From Mesorhizobium sp. WSM4306 (GTDB lineage Bacteria > Pseudomonadota > Alphaproteobacteria > Rhizobiales > Rhizobiaceae), in contig NZ_VFTC01000032.1 in the NCBI RefSeq assembly GCF_007003975.1, positions 1-64,000 of the forward strand: 64,000 nucleotides of DNA, in the 5' to 3' direction. Below the pieces are notes generated by a model. It saw only the letters and a program-made list of their open reading frames with translations, made no database searches and was not told where the DNA came from. Below are positions 48,439 to 57,610 of the stretch, in pieces. Both the position numbers and the translations under genes were made by a program. Within the stretch, counting starts at the first letter, position 1, and every line of letters begins with the position of its first letter.

Positions 48439-48460
48439 GGGCGCGGTCTCGGCCGCGCCC
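48439..48460. terminator. GC hairpin between convergent genes
   Basis: An 8-bp stem (gggcgcgg / ccgcgccc) with a 6-base loop sits in the 76-base gap between the aldehyde dehydrogenase stop and the convergent small gene. There is no long U-tract on either strand. A plausible bidirectional terminator. Confidence 0.5.
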
Positions 48461-48472
48461 TCGCTAGTCTCG

Positions 48473-48745
48473 TCAACGGGGTCGCTGCCCGGAGATGGAC
48501 CGCCCTTTGTCATAGCCGCGGTTTGTCTCGATGATTCCAACCATGGCGCGGGTGAATTCGACCATGCTGTTTGCCGTCAGGGCAGCATCGTCGGGACTCT
48601 GACCGACATGTTCGGCGGCTCCGCAACACGACCGGCGGATGTTGTCGTAGTGCGGGTCTCTTTCGTCATCCGGCAACGTCGCCAGTTTGAGGGCGCGGCC
48701 GTAGATCATGCGCAATAGCTGCGCCAGTGCGGTTTCGACACTCAT
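48473..48745 (-). CDS. Small uncharacterised protein
   Basis: 90 residues from an ATG with GCGGAG upstream; I do not recognise the family. Helical and cytosolic, with LAQLLRMIYGRALKLATLPDDERDPHYDNIRRSCCG and a later TANSMVEFTRAMVGIIETNRG. It sits between an aldehyde dehydrogenase gene and that gene's degenerate 3' copy, so it lies inside the segment moved or created by the duplication. Confidence 0.55.
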   Translation of the reverse strand: MSVETALAQLLRMIYGRALKLATLPDDERDPHYDNIRRSCCGAAEHVGQSPDDAALTANSMVEFTRAMVGIIETNRGYDKGRSISGQRPR

Positions 48746-48900
48746 GCGTTTTACTCCGCATCGGTCGAGCGTCCCGGCACACAAATAGTGCCGGATCGTC
48801 GATCGGGAATTGGTCCCGATACGCAAAGGCTCGATCATACTTATTAATATATCGTTGAATGCTAATATGCATGGCTGTTCCGATTGAGCGCGGAGACGTT

Positions 48901-49131
48901 GCGAGCAGATCGGCACCGCCAACGACACCGTCTATAGGCTGGCCTCCTACATCCAGACCAAGGACATGAACAAGGCCCGCGAAATCGCCGCCCGCATGCG
49001 CACCGACAACGCCTACATCAACTACCCCACCCCGGACGCTGGCCTGCCGTTCGGCGGCTACAATGCCGAATACGGGCTGGAGGATTTCCTCGAGATCAAG
49101 GGCATCGCGAGGCTACGAAGCGGCGGAGTAG
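48901..49131 (+). pseudogene. Degenerate 3' fragment of aldehyde dehydrogenase
   Basis: The fragment repeats about 230 bases of the upstream aldehyde dehydrogenase gene (48151-48396), from ATCGGCACCGCCAACGACAC to the stop region. It has substitutions, an in-frame loss of the segment matching KQSGNGRE, and a one-base insertion near the end (gcgaggctacgaagcgg versus gccggctacgaggcgg) that shifts the frame. No start or catalytic region. Residual encoded text includes MRTDNAYINYPTPDAGLPFGGY. A remnant of a partial duplication. Confidence 0.9.
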
Positions 49132-49209
49132 GGGCTACTCCTTCGGGATCGGCAACCAGCCGGTCCCGGGGGAAGCGGTGAATGGCAAAATACGCCGCTT
49201 GCGGCGGCT

Positions 49210-50520
49210 TCATTCTTCCCGAAAAGCTTTCTGGATCTGATCCGACAGCGGCTTCACCAGATAGGAAAGCATCGTCCGATCCCCTGTCGGAAAGAACACC
49301 TCGGCCGGCATGCCCGGCGCCAGCGCCAGGCCGCGCAGCTTGGCGACCTCGGTTTTCGGCAGCGTCACCCGCGCAACATAGAAGGCTGCTCCGGTGCGCT
49401 CCTCGGTGGTGAGATCCGCCGAGATCCGCGACAGCGTCCCGGTCAGTTCCGGCGTGGTTTGCCGATTGAAGGCCGACAGGCGCAAAATCGCATTCTGGCC
49501 CATCGTCACCTGGTCGATATCCTGCGGTGCGATATGCGCCTCAACGGTCAGGTCGTCCGTTACCGGTACGATCTGCATCACCTGTTCGCCGGGCGTGATG
49601 ACCCCGCCGATCGTATGCACGGCCAACTGCAGCACCACGCCATCCTGCGGGCTGCGCAGATCGATGCGCTTCAACTGGTCCTCGGCCGCTACCTTGCGTT
49701 CGACGAACTCGGAGATCTTCCCTTGCGTTTCGCGTAAATCGGTCGCGACCTCGCTGCGAAGATCCTGGTCGATCTGGATGATCTGCAGTTCGATCTCGGA
49801 GGCCTTGCCTTTCACCTGGGCTGTTCCCGCGGTCAGCTGCCCATGCTCGCCTTCGAGCCGCACCGCGTCCCGTTCCAGCGACGTCATGCGCTCGATTCCT
49901 ATCAGCTTGCGATGCCACAGGGACCGCACGCCCTCCAGCTCGATCTGGATCAGCTCGATCTCGCGGCGTTTGGCCTGCAGCTGCTCGGTCAGGCCGGCGG
50001 TCTCCTGCGTCAACTGGGCGATCCGTTCGCGCAATTGCGATCGCTGGCCGGATCGCGCCTGGCGCCGGAAATCGAACAGCGATTGTTCTCCGGCCATCGA
50101 TGCGGCGACACCAGCCTCGCCGCGCCGTGATGTCAAAACCTCCGGAAAGCTGATCGTGTCCTTGCCGTCACGCTCTGCCTCCAAGCGCGCCAACCGTGCA
50201 TAAAACTCATCCAGACCTTTTGAGACGATTGCCAAATTGGCGCGCGTTGTCGTCTCATCCAGGCGCACCAGAATATCGCCCGCTTTGACCCGGTCGCCTT
50301 CACGCACCCTGATCTCGCCGACCACGCCGCCGGTCGGGTGCTGAACCTTCTTTACATTGGAATCGACCACCAGCCGGCCAGCTGCGATCACCGCACCCGA
50401 CATTTTGGTCACTGCCGCCAGGCCGCCAACACCGCCGACGAGCAGCAGACAGGTAGCAACCCCAGCCACGAGATAGCGGTGGACCTGCCTATGATGCAAA
50501 GCGGCTCTGTCCTCGCTCAT
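49210..50520 (-). CDS. Type I secretion periplasmic adaptor, HlyD/PrtE family (module 1)
   Basis: 436 residues. One N-terminal membrane helix (residues about 18-38), paired lipoyl half-motifs (VQHPTGGVVGEIRVREGDRVKAGDILVRLDE-type and IDLRSPQDGVVLQLAVHTIGGVI), a long coiled coil between them (residues about 100-290), and a C-terminal beta-barrel. Bridges the inner-membrane ABC exporter to a TolC-like channel. Its start overlaps the exporter stop by 4 bases (ATGA). Module 1 lies downstream of the RTX metalloprotease. Confidence 0.95.
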   Translation of the reverse strand: MSEDRAALHHRQVHRYLVAGVATCLLLVGGVGGLAAVTKMSGAVIAAGRLVVDSNVKKVQHPTGGVVGEIRVREGDRVKAGDILVRLDETTTRANLAIVSKGLDEFYARLARLEAERDGKDTISFPEVLTSRRGEAGVAASMAGEQSLFDFRRQARSGQRSQLRERIAQLTQETAGLTEQLQAKRREIELIQIELEGVRSLWHRKLIGIERMTSLERDAVRLEGEHGQLTAGTAQVKGKASEIELQIIQIDQDLRSEVATDLRETQGKISEFVERKVAAEDQLKRIDLRSPQDGVVLQLAVHTIGGVITPGEQVMQIVPVTDDLTVEAHIAPQDIDQVTMGQNAILRLSAFNRQTTPELTGTLSRISADLTTEERTGAAFYVARVTLPKTEVAKLRGLALAPGMPAEVFFPTGDRTMLSYLVKPLSDQIQKAFREE

Positions 50521-52253
50521 GCCGGAACCCCTCTCTCCGTGGCGGCAACGACCTTGAGCGGTGTTGCCGTTCGGAACACCTTGTTCAGCACCTCATCCTT
50601 CGGACCGAAGGCCTGCACATGCCCATTGGCCATCACCAGCACGGTATCGACATTGGCCAGGACGGTGGATCGGTGTGCGACGACGATAACGATGCCGCCG
50701 CGGTCCCTGATGCCCTGGATGGCGGCGGACAAGGCGACTTCACCCTCTGCATCGAGATTGGAATTCGGCTCGTCCAGGATGACCATGAACGGATCGCCAT
50801 AGAGAGCGCGCGCAAGGGCGATACGCTGCCGTTGCCCCGCCGACAGCGAGGCGCCGGCTTCGCCAACCCGTGTGTCGTAACCGTCGGCCAGATGCACGAC
50901 GAGATCATGCACGCCGGCGGCCTTGGCCGCCGCAAGCACCATGTCGGACGACGCATCCGGGTCGAAGCGGGCGATGTTCTGCGCAATCGTTCCGTCGAAC
51001 AACTGCACATCCTGCGGCAGATAGCCGATATGTTTGCCCAGCTCGTCGGTCGGCCACTGGTCAAGCGTCGCGCCATCCAGCCGCACGGCGCCGCGCGCCG
51101 GCAGCCAGACACCGGCGAGAGCACGCACCAGCGACGATTTACCGGAGGCGCTTGGGCCGATTACCCCCAGCCCGGACCCCCTGGCCAGTGAAAAATTGGC
51201 GTCCCACACCACCGGCGTCCGTTCGCCCGGCGGCGCGACACTGACATTCTCAACCACCAACGCGCTGACAGGCGCAGGCAGGGTTACGCCGGTTGCGCCT
51301 TCCGGCAGCGCGGACAACAGCTGCTTCAGGCGTGCCCAGCTTTGCCGCGCCGCAATGAAACCCTTCCAATGCGCTATCGCCAGTTCGATCGGAGCCAGTG
51401 CTCTTCCCATCATGATCGAGCTTGCGATCATGATGCCGCCGGTCGCCTCTTGCTGGATGACCAGATAAGCACCGGTCGCCAGCATGGCCGATTGCAGCAT
51501 CAATCGCAGGATCTTGGAAATCGTGCCAAGCGTTCCCGCCACATCGCTGGCTGCCGCATGGGCGTTCAGGTACTCGGCATTGACGGCATGCCATCGCTCG
51601 GCGATACGCCCGCCAAAACCCATGGCCTGCATGGCCTCGGCATTGCGTCTTGTTGCCTCGGCCAACGTGCTGCGGACGGCTGCGTGCTGTCCGGCGACCC
51701 TTGTCGGGCCGCGGGTCCGGAATTCGGCCAGAAGCGTCAGTGCAAACAGCACAACAGCGCCGGCAAGCGCGGTAACGCCGATCCAGAAATGAAAAATGAA
51801 ACAGATGCCGATATAGAGCGGCATCCATGGCAGGTCGAACAGCGCGGTTGGTCCGGGACTGCCGATAAAGGCGCGAACCTGATCCAGATCCCGCAAGGGC
51901 TGCAGTCCGTCACCGGAAGGCTTGGCGCGCAGCGGCAGGCGCATCAGTGCAGAATAGACCGACGGGCTCAGCTTTGCGTCCAACCCCTGTCCCAGCCGCA
52001 CCATGAGGCGAGAGCGGATCAGCTCCAGCACCCCCTGAAACACGAACAGTGTTCCCGCAAGCACCGCCAGGCCGACCAGCGTTGGCACGCTGCGACCCGG
52101 AACGACCCGGTCATAGACTTGCAACATGAAGAACGAGCCGGTCAGGGTCAGCACGTTGACGACCCCGCTCATCAGGACGATGCCCGAAAAAGCACGTCGA
52201 AAGGACGCCAGAATTCCGGCCAGCGTAAGCGGCGGCGATGGCGTCAGCTGCAT
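50517..52253 (-). CDS. Type I secretion ABC exporter, PrtD family (module 1)
   Basis: 578 residues. About six membrane helices (the first in SGVVNVLTLTGSFFMLQVYDRVVPGRS), with no C39 peptidase domain, then the ATPase: Walker A GPSASGKSS, signature LSAGQRQRIALARA, Walker B MVILDEPNSNLD, H-loop AHRST. DEPNSNLD is typical of PrtD/HasD/AprD exporters of RTX proteases. The ATG at 52253 lacks a strong ribosome site, but longer frames run into the preceding gene. Predicted to export the adjacent metalloprotease. Confidence 0.95.
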   Translation of the reverse strand: MQLTPSPPLTLAGILASFRRAFSGIVLMSGVVNVLTLTGSFFMLQVYDRVVPGRSVPTLVGLAVLAGTLFVFQGVLELIRSRLMVRLGQGLDAKLSPSVYSALMRLPLRAKPSGDGLQPLRDLDQVRAFIGSPGPTALFDLPWMPLYIGICFIFHFWIGVTALAGAVVLFALTLLAEFRTRGPTRVAGQHAAVRSTLAEATRRNAEAMQAMGFGGRIAERWHAVNAEYLNAHAAASDVAGTLGTISKILRLMLQSAMLATGAYLVIQQEATGGIMIASSIMMGRALAPIELAIAHWKGFIAARQSWARLKQLLSALPEGATGVTLPAPVSALVVENVSVAPPGERTPVVWDANFSLARGSGLGVIGPSASGKSSLVRALAGVWLPARGAVRLDGATLDQWPTDELGKHIGYLPQDVQLFDGTIAQNIARFDPDASSDMVLAAAKAAGVHDLVVHLADGYDTRVGEAGASLSAGQRQRIALARALYGDPFMVILDEPNSNLDAEGEVALSAAIQGIRDRGGIVIVVAHRSTVLANVDTVLVMANGHVQAFGPKDEVLNKVFRTATPLKVVAATERGVPA

Positions 52254-52281
52254 GCAGGCTCGCAATATGGCATCTCGCCCC

Positions 52282-52683
52282 TCAATACGTAACTGCCTTG
52301 AGTGTGACATGGACGGGCAAGCCCGCCTCGAACTGTGCGCTGCCCCGCGCCACCAGCCAGCCATCCGCACGCTCCAGGCGCGCAACGATCCGCAGCGTCG
52401 GTGAAGCAGTCGAGCTTGCGGGCAGTGGCAAGGAAAATTCTATCGTCTTTGAGCCGCCCTCGCTTTTGAGACTGATTTTCGCGGCGCGACGTCGCGCACT
52501 GTCCTGAATGGCGGGGTCCTCGAGATAGATCTCGAGATGACCTTCCGGGATAGCCTTGCCGCCCACGAAGGTGATCGCGCCACGAATATCAGTCGCTTGC
52601 GCAGCGGATGCTCCGACTGCGCCGGCCGCAGCGGCAACAGCCGCAACTCCGGCAGCCAATAATACTGTGCGGCGGTCGGTCAT
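52282..52683 (-). CDS. Small exported protein, YbaY/YscW-like
   Basis: 133 residues from an ATG with GGAGAGG upstream. N-terminal signal peptide (TVLLAAGVAAVAAAAGAVGASAAQA). The mature ~100 residues are beta-rich: GAITFVGGKAIPEGHLEIYLED and SKTIEFSLPLPASSTASPTLRIVARLER, resembling the YbaY/YscW secretin-pilotin-like fold (PF09619). It sits between the RTX protease and its secretion genes, where other species place a periplasmic protease inhibitor, although it does not look like the known Inh family. Function open. Confidence 0.7.
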   Translation of the reverse strand: MTDRRTVLLAAGVAAVAAAAGAVGASAAQATDIRGAITFVGGKAIPEGHLEIYLEDPAIQDSARRRAAKISLKSEGGSKTIEFSLPLPASSTASPTLRIVARLERADGWLVARGSAQFEAGLPVHVTLKAVTY

Positions 52684-52720
52684 CGCGTCCTCTCCCTTTC
52701 GCTGCGGCGACGCGTTTTTA

Positions 52721-52746
52721 GGAGGGGCGCCTGAAGGCACCCCTCC
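52721..52746 (-). promoter_or_regulatory. Hairpin between protease and secretion genes (attenuator candidate)
   Basis: An almost perfect 11-bp stem (ggaggggcgcc / ggcacccctcc, one C-A mismatch) with loop tgaa lies 11 bases past the protease stop. On the coding (minus) strand it is followed by TAAAAACG, not a U-run. It could reduce read-through from the highly expressed substrate into the exporter genes, as in other type I operons. Confidence 0.5.
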
Positions 52747-52756
52747 CGGTAACGCG

Positions 52757-55700
52757 TCAGATGACAACGAAGTCTGCAGCCGAAAGATCCAGATTTGTGT
52801 TCAGGTGCGCAAATTGAATGGCTGCTTCCTGTCCGGAACCATCGGCGTCGTAAGACAATATTCCATTGTCGGTATCGTAGATGATGCGGTCGTCGGCATC
52901 ATGAGCAGCACCCGCTGCGCTCTTGTAGAATGAGCCCAGGGCGAGGGCGCCGTCGCCGCCAACGCTGGCAAAGATGAGGTTATCCAGCAGGATCGTATCG
53001 TCGGCGACCTTGAAGTCCTTGATCCAGTCGATATTGCCGTTCCCAAGTTCTATCGAGAAGCGGAAATAGTCTTGGCCCGCGCCGCCGGTCAGCGTGTCGG
53101 CAGCCAGCCCGCCATCCAGCAGGTCGTTGCCGCCCCCGCCGGAGAGCGTATCGGCGCCCGCAACGCCCGGCTGAGCCGGCGCAGGCGGGAATTCGACCGA
53201 TACGTTGAGCTTGTATGTCGACCCCTCCGGCACGGATTCCACCCAGCCATCGCCGGGAGCCGTGTCCGACCATTTGCCTTCCAGAATGTAGTAGGTTCCG
53301 GTTTCCTGAACGATGAAGCTGGTGCTCGAATCGCGGCCGTTTGTGGAGCCGGGATCGTCGCCGCCATCGTCGTTCTGGGCGACGATATTGCCATCGCTGT
53401 CCAGCACCCTGACGATGCTGTCATGGACATTGGGGTCGGCAATTCCATCGATGTCGATGGTGATGATCGTGCCGGCAGCCAGGTTGACGCTGTAATATCC
53501 GCCCAGGCCGTTTCCGGTGGCGTTGACGGTGGTGTGAAGGGTGGTCGTCGAATCGAAGATGTCGGGGTCGGCGGCCAGCGAGAAGTTGTTCGATATGTCG
53601 AAGGCGGTTGCGATCGAATTGTTCGTCGCTTCCGGTCCGAGCGTGGCGTAGCCGGTGCCCATGCCCGGGCGTGGTGGAGCATCGCCCTGATAGGCGAAAT
53701 CGCCGAGCAGGGTGTCATCGCCGCCGCCGCCGTCGATCTTGTCGGCGCCGCCCTGGCCGGTCAGCACATTGGCCGAGCCGTCGCCCGTCAGCTGATCGTT
53801 AAAGCCCGAACCGGCCAGATTTTCGATCGAGATGTAGGTGTCGCCGCCGGATTTGCCCCCACCCAGCTTAAGGTTGAGCCCGCTGGTCGCGTCGGCGTAG
53901 TCCGCCGTGTCGCTGCCGGCGCCGCCATTCAATGTATCGGCGCCGCCGCCGCCAGTCAGCGTGTCGTTGCCGGCTCCGCCTGAAAGTTTGTTGGCCTGGG
54001 CATTGCCGATGAGATGGTCGTCGAAGAAGGAACCGACTGCGTTTTCGAAACCGACGAGGATGTCGTGCCGGATAACGGTGCCGCGCCCGACGATCTGCAC
54101 CGGGCCATCGCCGTCGCCGCCGTTGGCCGTGCCATTGGCGAGGTCGATCGTCACGCCCGCGGAGCTGCCTTCGTAGACGACGGTATCGATACCGGCGCCG
54201 CCATCCAGATAGTCCTGGCCGGCGCCACCGATGATGGTGTCGTTGCCGGCTTCACCGTACAGGATGTCGCCGTCATTGCCGCCATCCAGTATGTCGTTGC
54301 CGCCGCCGCCGTTGAAATAATCGCCGCCGCCCCGGCCCCAGAAATGATTTGCCGCGGACGTGCCGATGAAACGGTCGATGCGGTCATCGGACCCGATCAG
54401 GTTCTCGATGCTGTAGAACGTATCGCCCGAGGCGGTGCCGCCGCTGGCCAGGTTCGTCTCGAGGTTGACGATCAGCTGGAAGGGGCTTTCCTTGCTGTAG
54501 TCGACCGTGTCGACGCCGGCACCGCCCCTGAATATGTCGATGCCGTCCTGGCCGCTCAGCGTATCGTCGCCGGCGCCGCCGTCGAGAATATCGTTGCCCT
54601 GGCCGCCGAGGATCGTATCGTTGCCGCCGCCGCCATAGAGCGTGTCATTGCCGTCGTCGCTCTCGGTCTGGTCTTCAAGGTCGGCAACATCGATGGTGTT
54701 GTTGATGTCGCGGCTGGCGAGCGAGTCGCGGCCGCCGATGATGAGGTCATCGCCGCCCTGACCGAAGATCGTGTCGTCGCCGGCCCCGCCGTCGAGCGTA
54801 TTGTTCCCATTGTCGCCGAAGATGACGCTGGTCATCGTGTTGTCGCCGATGATGGGAGGCGTTTCACCGCCGCCGTCTCCAGGCTGGAGTGTCGACTCGT
54901 CGGCGTAGATGATGTGTTCGACGTTGGCGATTTTCCGGATATTCAAGTTCCGGGACAGCAGAACGACCGTGTCATTGCCGCCATTGGCTTCCTCGCGCAC
55001 GATGTCGTCGAGGGAGTCGACGAAATAGATATCGTCGCCGCCATTGCCGGCCATGCGATCGGCGCCGCCGCGGCCATCCAGCACGTTGTCGCCGTCATTG
55101 CCGATCAGGACGTCGTCATAGCTGCTGCCGATGCCGTTCTCGATGTAATAGTCGGTCCCATCAGCGTTGTGGCCGGCAAAGATCGACACATTATTGCTGT
55201 GGCCGTTGACGCTGGAGAACTGTCCGGCGCGCAAGTCAAGGATCGTGCCGGCCGTCGAGCCGGAGAAGTCGATCGTGTCGGTTCCGCCGGTGTCGTGGAT
55301 CACAAAACCGATATCGTGTTGCATGCCCGAGGCGCTGAGCCGGTAACCATCCACGGTACTGCCGAAGCCGTAGACATTGTCGCCCGTGTTGAGGTCGATA
55401 TGCTGATAGGTGCGATCACCATTCGCGTCGACGGTCGAGAAAAAGCGGCGGATGACAGCCTCGATGTCGGCCATCATCGGCGTTGATGCCGACCAACGGC
55501 TGGTTTCACCGACATCGATCCCGTCGAAATAGGACATGACGCTGTATTGCTGACGGTCGTAGGTCCAGGTCGCATTGTTCAGATAATTGATCTGCACGCC
55601 GCCGGGACCGCTGTAATTGTAGAGGCCGGGATGGTTCAGGCCGAACTCATGACTGAATTCATGGATGAAGGAATCGAACACATAACCGCCAATGGCTGTC

Positions 55701-56098
55701 TTGTTGGGCTCGGTGTCGTGAAAACGCTGACCGATGCTGACATAGCGGTCGTTGGAATAGGCGCTGCCGTCGTCCTGCTCGCCCAGTTCGGGGCTGACAA
55801 CCTGCATCCAGTCCGTTGCGCTGTTGTATGGCGCATCGTCGACGATTTCGAACTTCAAAGGCGTGACAAGCGACCACATCTGCAAGGCGCCGATAGCGGC
55901 GGCCTTGTACTCGGGATGGTCATTGAGGTCGGAGACATTGATCCTTAGCGTTCCCGCCGCGATCGCCGGCGTCAGCGAGCGGTCCAGCGCACCAAGGTAG
56001 TCGAGGTAGGACTCGTAATCTTCGCTTTTGCCATACGGGTTATCCGGTGTCTGGTCGTTGACCCACCATTGATCGCTGGTCTGGCTCGGGTTCGGCAT
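52757..56098 (-). CDS. RTX serralysin-like zinc metalloprotease
   Basis: 1,113 residues from ATG 56098 with AAGGAG upstream. N-terminal M10 protease: zinc motif HEFSHEFGLNH at 146-156 and Met-turn YSVMSYFD. Serralysins have HExxHxxGxxH, which this matches, so it should be active. Then many Ca-binding nonapeptides (GGxGxDxLx type, for example LDGGAGDDTIFGQGGDD) over residues about 360-860, a prepeptidase C-terminal-like beta domain (about 880-1000; TGTYYILEGKW), a few more RTX repeats and a C-terminal secretion region ending in DFVVI. Secreted by the type I system downstream. Serralysins usually have 450-500 residues; this one is about twice that. Confidence 0.95.
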   Translation of the reverse strand: MPNPSQTSDQWWVNDQTPDNPYGKSEDYESYLDYLGALDRSLTPAIAAGTLRINVSDLNDHPEYKAAAIGALQMWSLVTPLKFEIVDDAPYNSATDWMQVVSPELGEQDDGSAYSNDRYVSIGQRFHDTEPNKTAIGGYVFDSFIHEFSHEFGLNHPGLYNYSGPGGVQINYLNNATWTYDRQQYSVMSYFDGIDVGETSRWSASTPMMADIEAVIRRFFSTVDANGDRTYQHIDLNTGDNVYGFGSTVDGYRLSASGMQHDIGFVIHDTGGTDTIDFSGSTAGTILDLRAGQFSSVNGHSNNVSIFAGHNADGTDYYIENGIGSSYDDVLIGNDGDNVLDGRGGADRMAGNGGDDIYFVDSLDDIVREEANGGNDTVVLLSRNLNIRKIANVEHIIYADESTLQPGDGGGETPPIIGDNTMTSVIFGDNGNNTLDGGAGDDTIFGQGGDDLIIGGRDSLASRDINNTIDVADLEDQTESDDGNDTLYGGGGNDTILGGQGNDILDGGAGDDTLSGQDGIDIFRGGAGVDTVDYSKESPFQLIVNLETNLASGGTASGDTFYSIENLIGSDDRIDRFIGTSAANHFWGRGGGDYFNGGGGNDILDGGNDGDILYGEAGNDTIIGGAGQDYLDGGAGIDTVVYEGSSAGVTIDLANGTANGGDGDGPVQIVGRGTVIRHDILVGFENAVGSFFDDHLIGNAQANKLSGGAGNDTLTGGGGADTLNGGAGSDTADYADATSGLNLKLGGGKSGGDTYISIENLAGSGFNDQLTGDGSANVLTGQGGADKIDGGGGDDTLLGDFAYQGDAPPRPGMGTGYATLGPEATNNSIATAFDISNNFSLAADPDIFDSTTTLHTTVNATGNGLGGYYSVNLAAGTIITIDIDGIADPNVHDSIVRVLDSDGNIVAQNDDGGDDPGSTNGRDSSTSFIVQETGTYYILEGKWSDTAPGDGWVESVPEGSTYKLNVSVEFPPAPAQPGVAGADTLSGGGGNDLLDGGLAADTLTGGAGQDYFRFSIELGNGNIDWIKDFKVADDTILLDNLIFASVGGDGALALGSFYKSAAGAAHDADDRIIYDTDNGILSYDADGSGQEAAIQFAHLNTNLDLSAADFVVI

Positions 56099-56440
56099 CC
56101 TTGGGACTCCTTGTCTCACAACCGCGGCAATTGCGGCTGTACGGTTTAGCTGTTGCCAACCACCGACAAGCATCGTTTGCGCTTGCCGGTCGAGCCCCGT
56201 CCCAGTGCCAACAATGCTATTGGAATCTTCGCTTGTCTACCCGCTATTCGCGCTCAATACATAAGAGATTATTGGCGCGCTTGTCCCGGCGGACTTTGAG
56301 ATACTCGCTTGCTCTTGGTTAAGCTCGCGCTAATCTATGTTCGCACCTCGCCGACCTTAGCCAGCTTGCAAGGCCAAGGTGCCGGGACGCTGGATGCCCG
56401 GCTGATACAAGAAGCTGGCAGTAAAATGCGCAGGCGTGCT
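56099..56440. other. Upstream region of the RTX protease gene
   Basis: About 340 bases without a convincing gene on either strand. It should contain the promoter of the metalloprotease on the minus strand and the 3' flank of the next gene. It is AT-richer than average around 56215-56345. No repeat or palindrome recognised. Confidence 0.4.
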
Positions 56441-56944
56441 TCAGGACCCTGTCCGGCGTGCGAAATGTTCATACGTTACGCGCCAGGAGTCGCTCTCGGC
56501 CGCTCTCTCCTCGCCGATCCAGTGAAAGCTGTCGGCGGTGGTCTCGGTGAACCGCCACCGGGCCTGCAGACCGCGCGAGTCCTCGCCGATCTGGACGATG
56601 TCCTTGCCCTCGGCCCGCCCGATCTGGCGCGAATAATCCTGGTTGAGCGGATCGCTCCAGATGATGTGCCAGCCACCGATCCCGGGATCGAAGACGCGCA
56701 AGGTCGTGCCATACATGGTGGACGGGGCAGGGCGCCTGGGCCTGATCCAGATGTCCTGAATGGCGCGGCCTTCGAGCACCCAGCCAAAATGGCATTCGCC
56801 ATCCCATTTCTGAATTGTGCCGTCGTTGCGGTGGTGGAGCGTGTCCATGTCCCAGCTTCCGATCAGCCATCCATAGAGGTCCATGTCTTTCGCCCGGTCG
56901 GCTGGAGGACCGTCAGATGCGAGAGCGGTGAGAAACGTCGTCAT
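56441..56944 (-). CDS. Uncharacterised protein, DUF1579-like
   Basis: 167 residues from an ATG with GGAGA 6 bases upstream. No signal peptide or membrane helix. Conserved-looking segments are LYGWLIGSWDMDTLHH, WDGECHFGWVLEGRAIQDIWI, GTTLRVFDPGIGGWHIIW and ADSFHWIGEERAAESDSWRV. The regular aromatic beta-strand pattern is like DUF1579/lipocalin-type barrels found in proteins of unknown role. It is on the same strand as the secretion island but has no clear link to it. Confidence 0.7.
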   Translation of the reverse strand: MTTFLTALASDGPPADRAKDMDLYGWLIGSWDMDTLHHRNDGTIQKWDGECHFGWVLEGRAIQDIWIRPRRPAPSTMYGTTLRVFDPGIGGWHIIWSDPLNQDYSRQIGRAEGKDIVQIGEDSRGLQARWRFTETTADSFHWIGEERAAESDSWRVTYEHFARRTGS

Positions 56945-57224
56945 GATTGTCTCCAGGGCAAGCCACGCCAAGGCGCTGGGGCACAACCATTGCAGCGTTG
57001 AGGGCTCCGGTCTTGGGAAAAATTGCTGTAGTGCCGCGGCTGCTGGCCTTCCGCGTTCGCGCCATTTCAGGTCAATGCGCGAATGCTAATGTAGCGACGG
57101 CGGGTACCCCAATGCCCGCCTGGCCGGCGCCTCCTCAGGCGATCTCTTGGATGAGCGGCGCCGGCCGCCCCAGCTTGGGCGGCGACCAAATTCCTGCGGC
57201 AGGAATATCAGGCCTGGTACGAGG

Positions 57225-57545
57225 TTATTGCTGGGCAGTTTTGGCAGGCATGCCGATATCGGTCTGTATCCCCAGAACGTCGGCAGCCCAATCGCGCAGT
57301 TCCGGTGAAGCATCGCCGGATTTCATGATCGACATGGCCAACGCCGCCATGTCCGCTGGCGGCTTGGTGTTTGAAGTCACATAGGTGAAATAGCCGGCCA
57401 TGATGGCGCACCCCACCGAAATGACCGGCGGGACGATCTGGAGTGTCGTCAAAGCAATTGTGCGCCAGGCGCCGGATCGGCTGGGTGCTGGAACCTCATC
57501 CTCAAGGTCGACCATGCTGCTTCTGTCCAAAAGCCGGGAGAACAT
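57225..57545 (-). CDS. Small membrane protein of unknown function
   Basis: 106 residues with one membrane helix (TLQIVPPVISVGCAIMAGYFTYV) and a short helical C-terminal part (ADMAALAMSIMKSGDASPELRDWAADVLG). No family recognised. Ribosome site is weak at both ATG 57545 and the internal ATG 57515 (start VDLEDEVP). About 65 bases from the next gene upstream; a shared transcript is possible. Confidence 0.5.
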   Translation of the reverse strand: MFSRLLDRSSMVDLEDEVPAPSRSGAWRTIALTTLQIVPPVISVGCAIMAGYFTYVTSNTKPPADMAALAMSIMKSGDASPELRDWAADVLGIQTDIGMPAKTAQQ

Positions 57546-57610
57546 AATCCGTAAGGATGATCTACATTAGTTAAAATGCAGATAAACCCTATTACTGATG
57601 AGCAGCTGTC

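Noticed and set aside
54014..55486. 490-residue plus-strand frame across the RTX protease
   Set aside because: Its low-complexity Val/Ala/Asp-rich text mirrors the RTX repeat DNA on the other strand.
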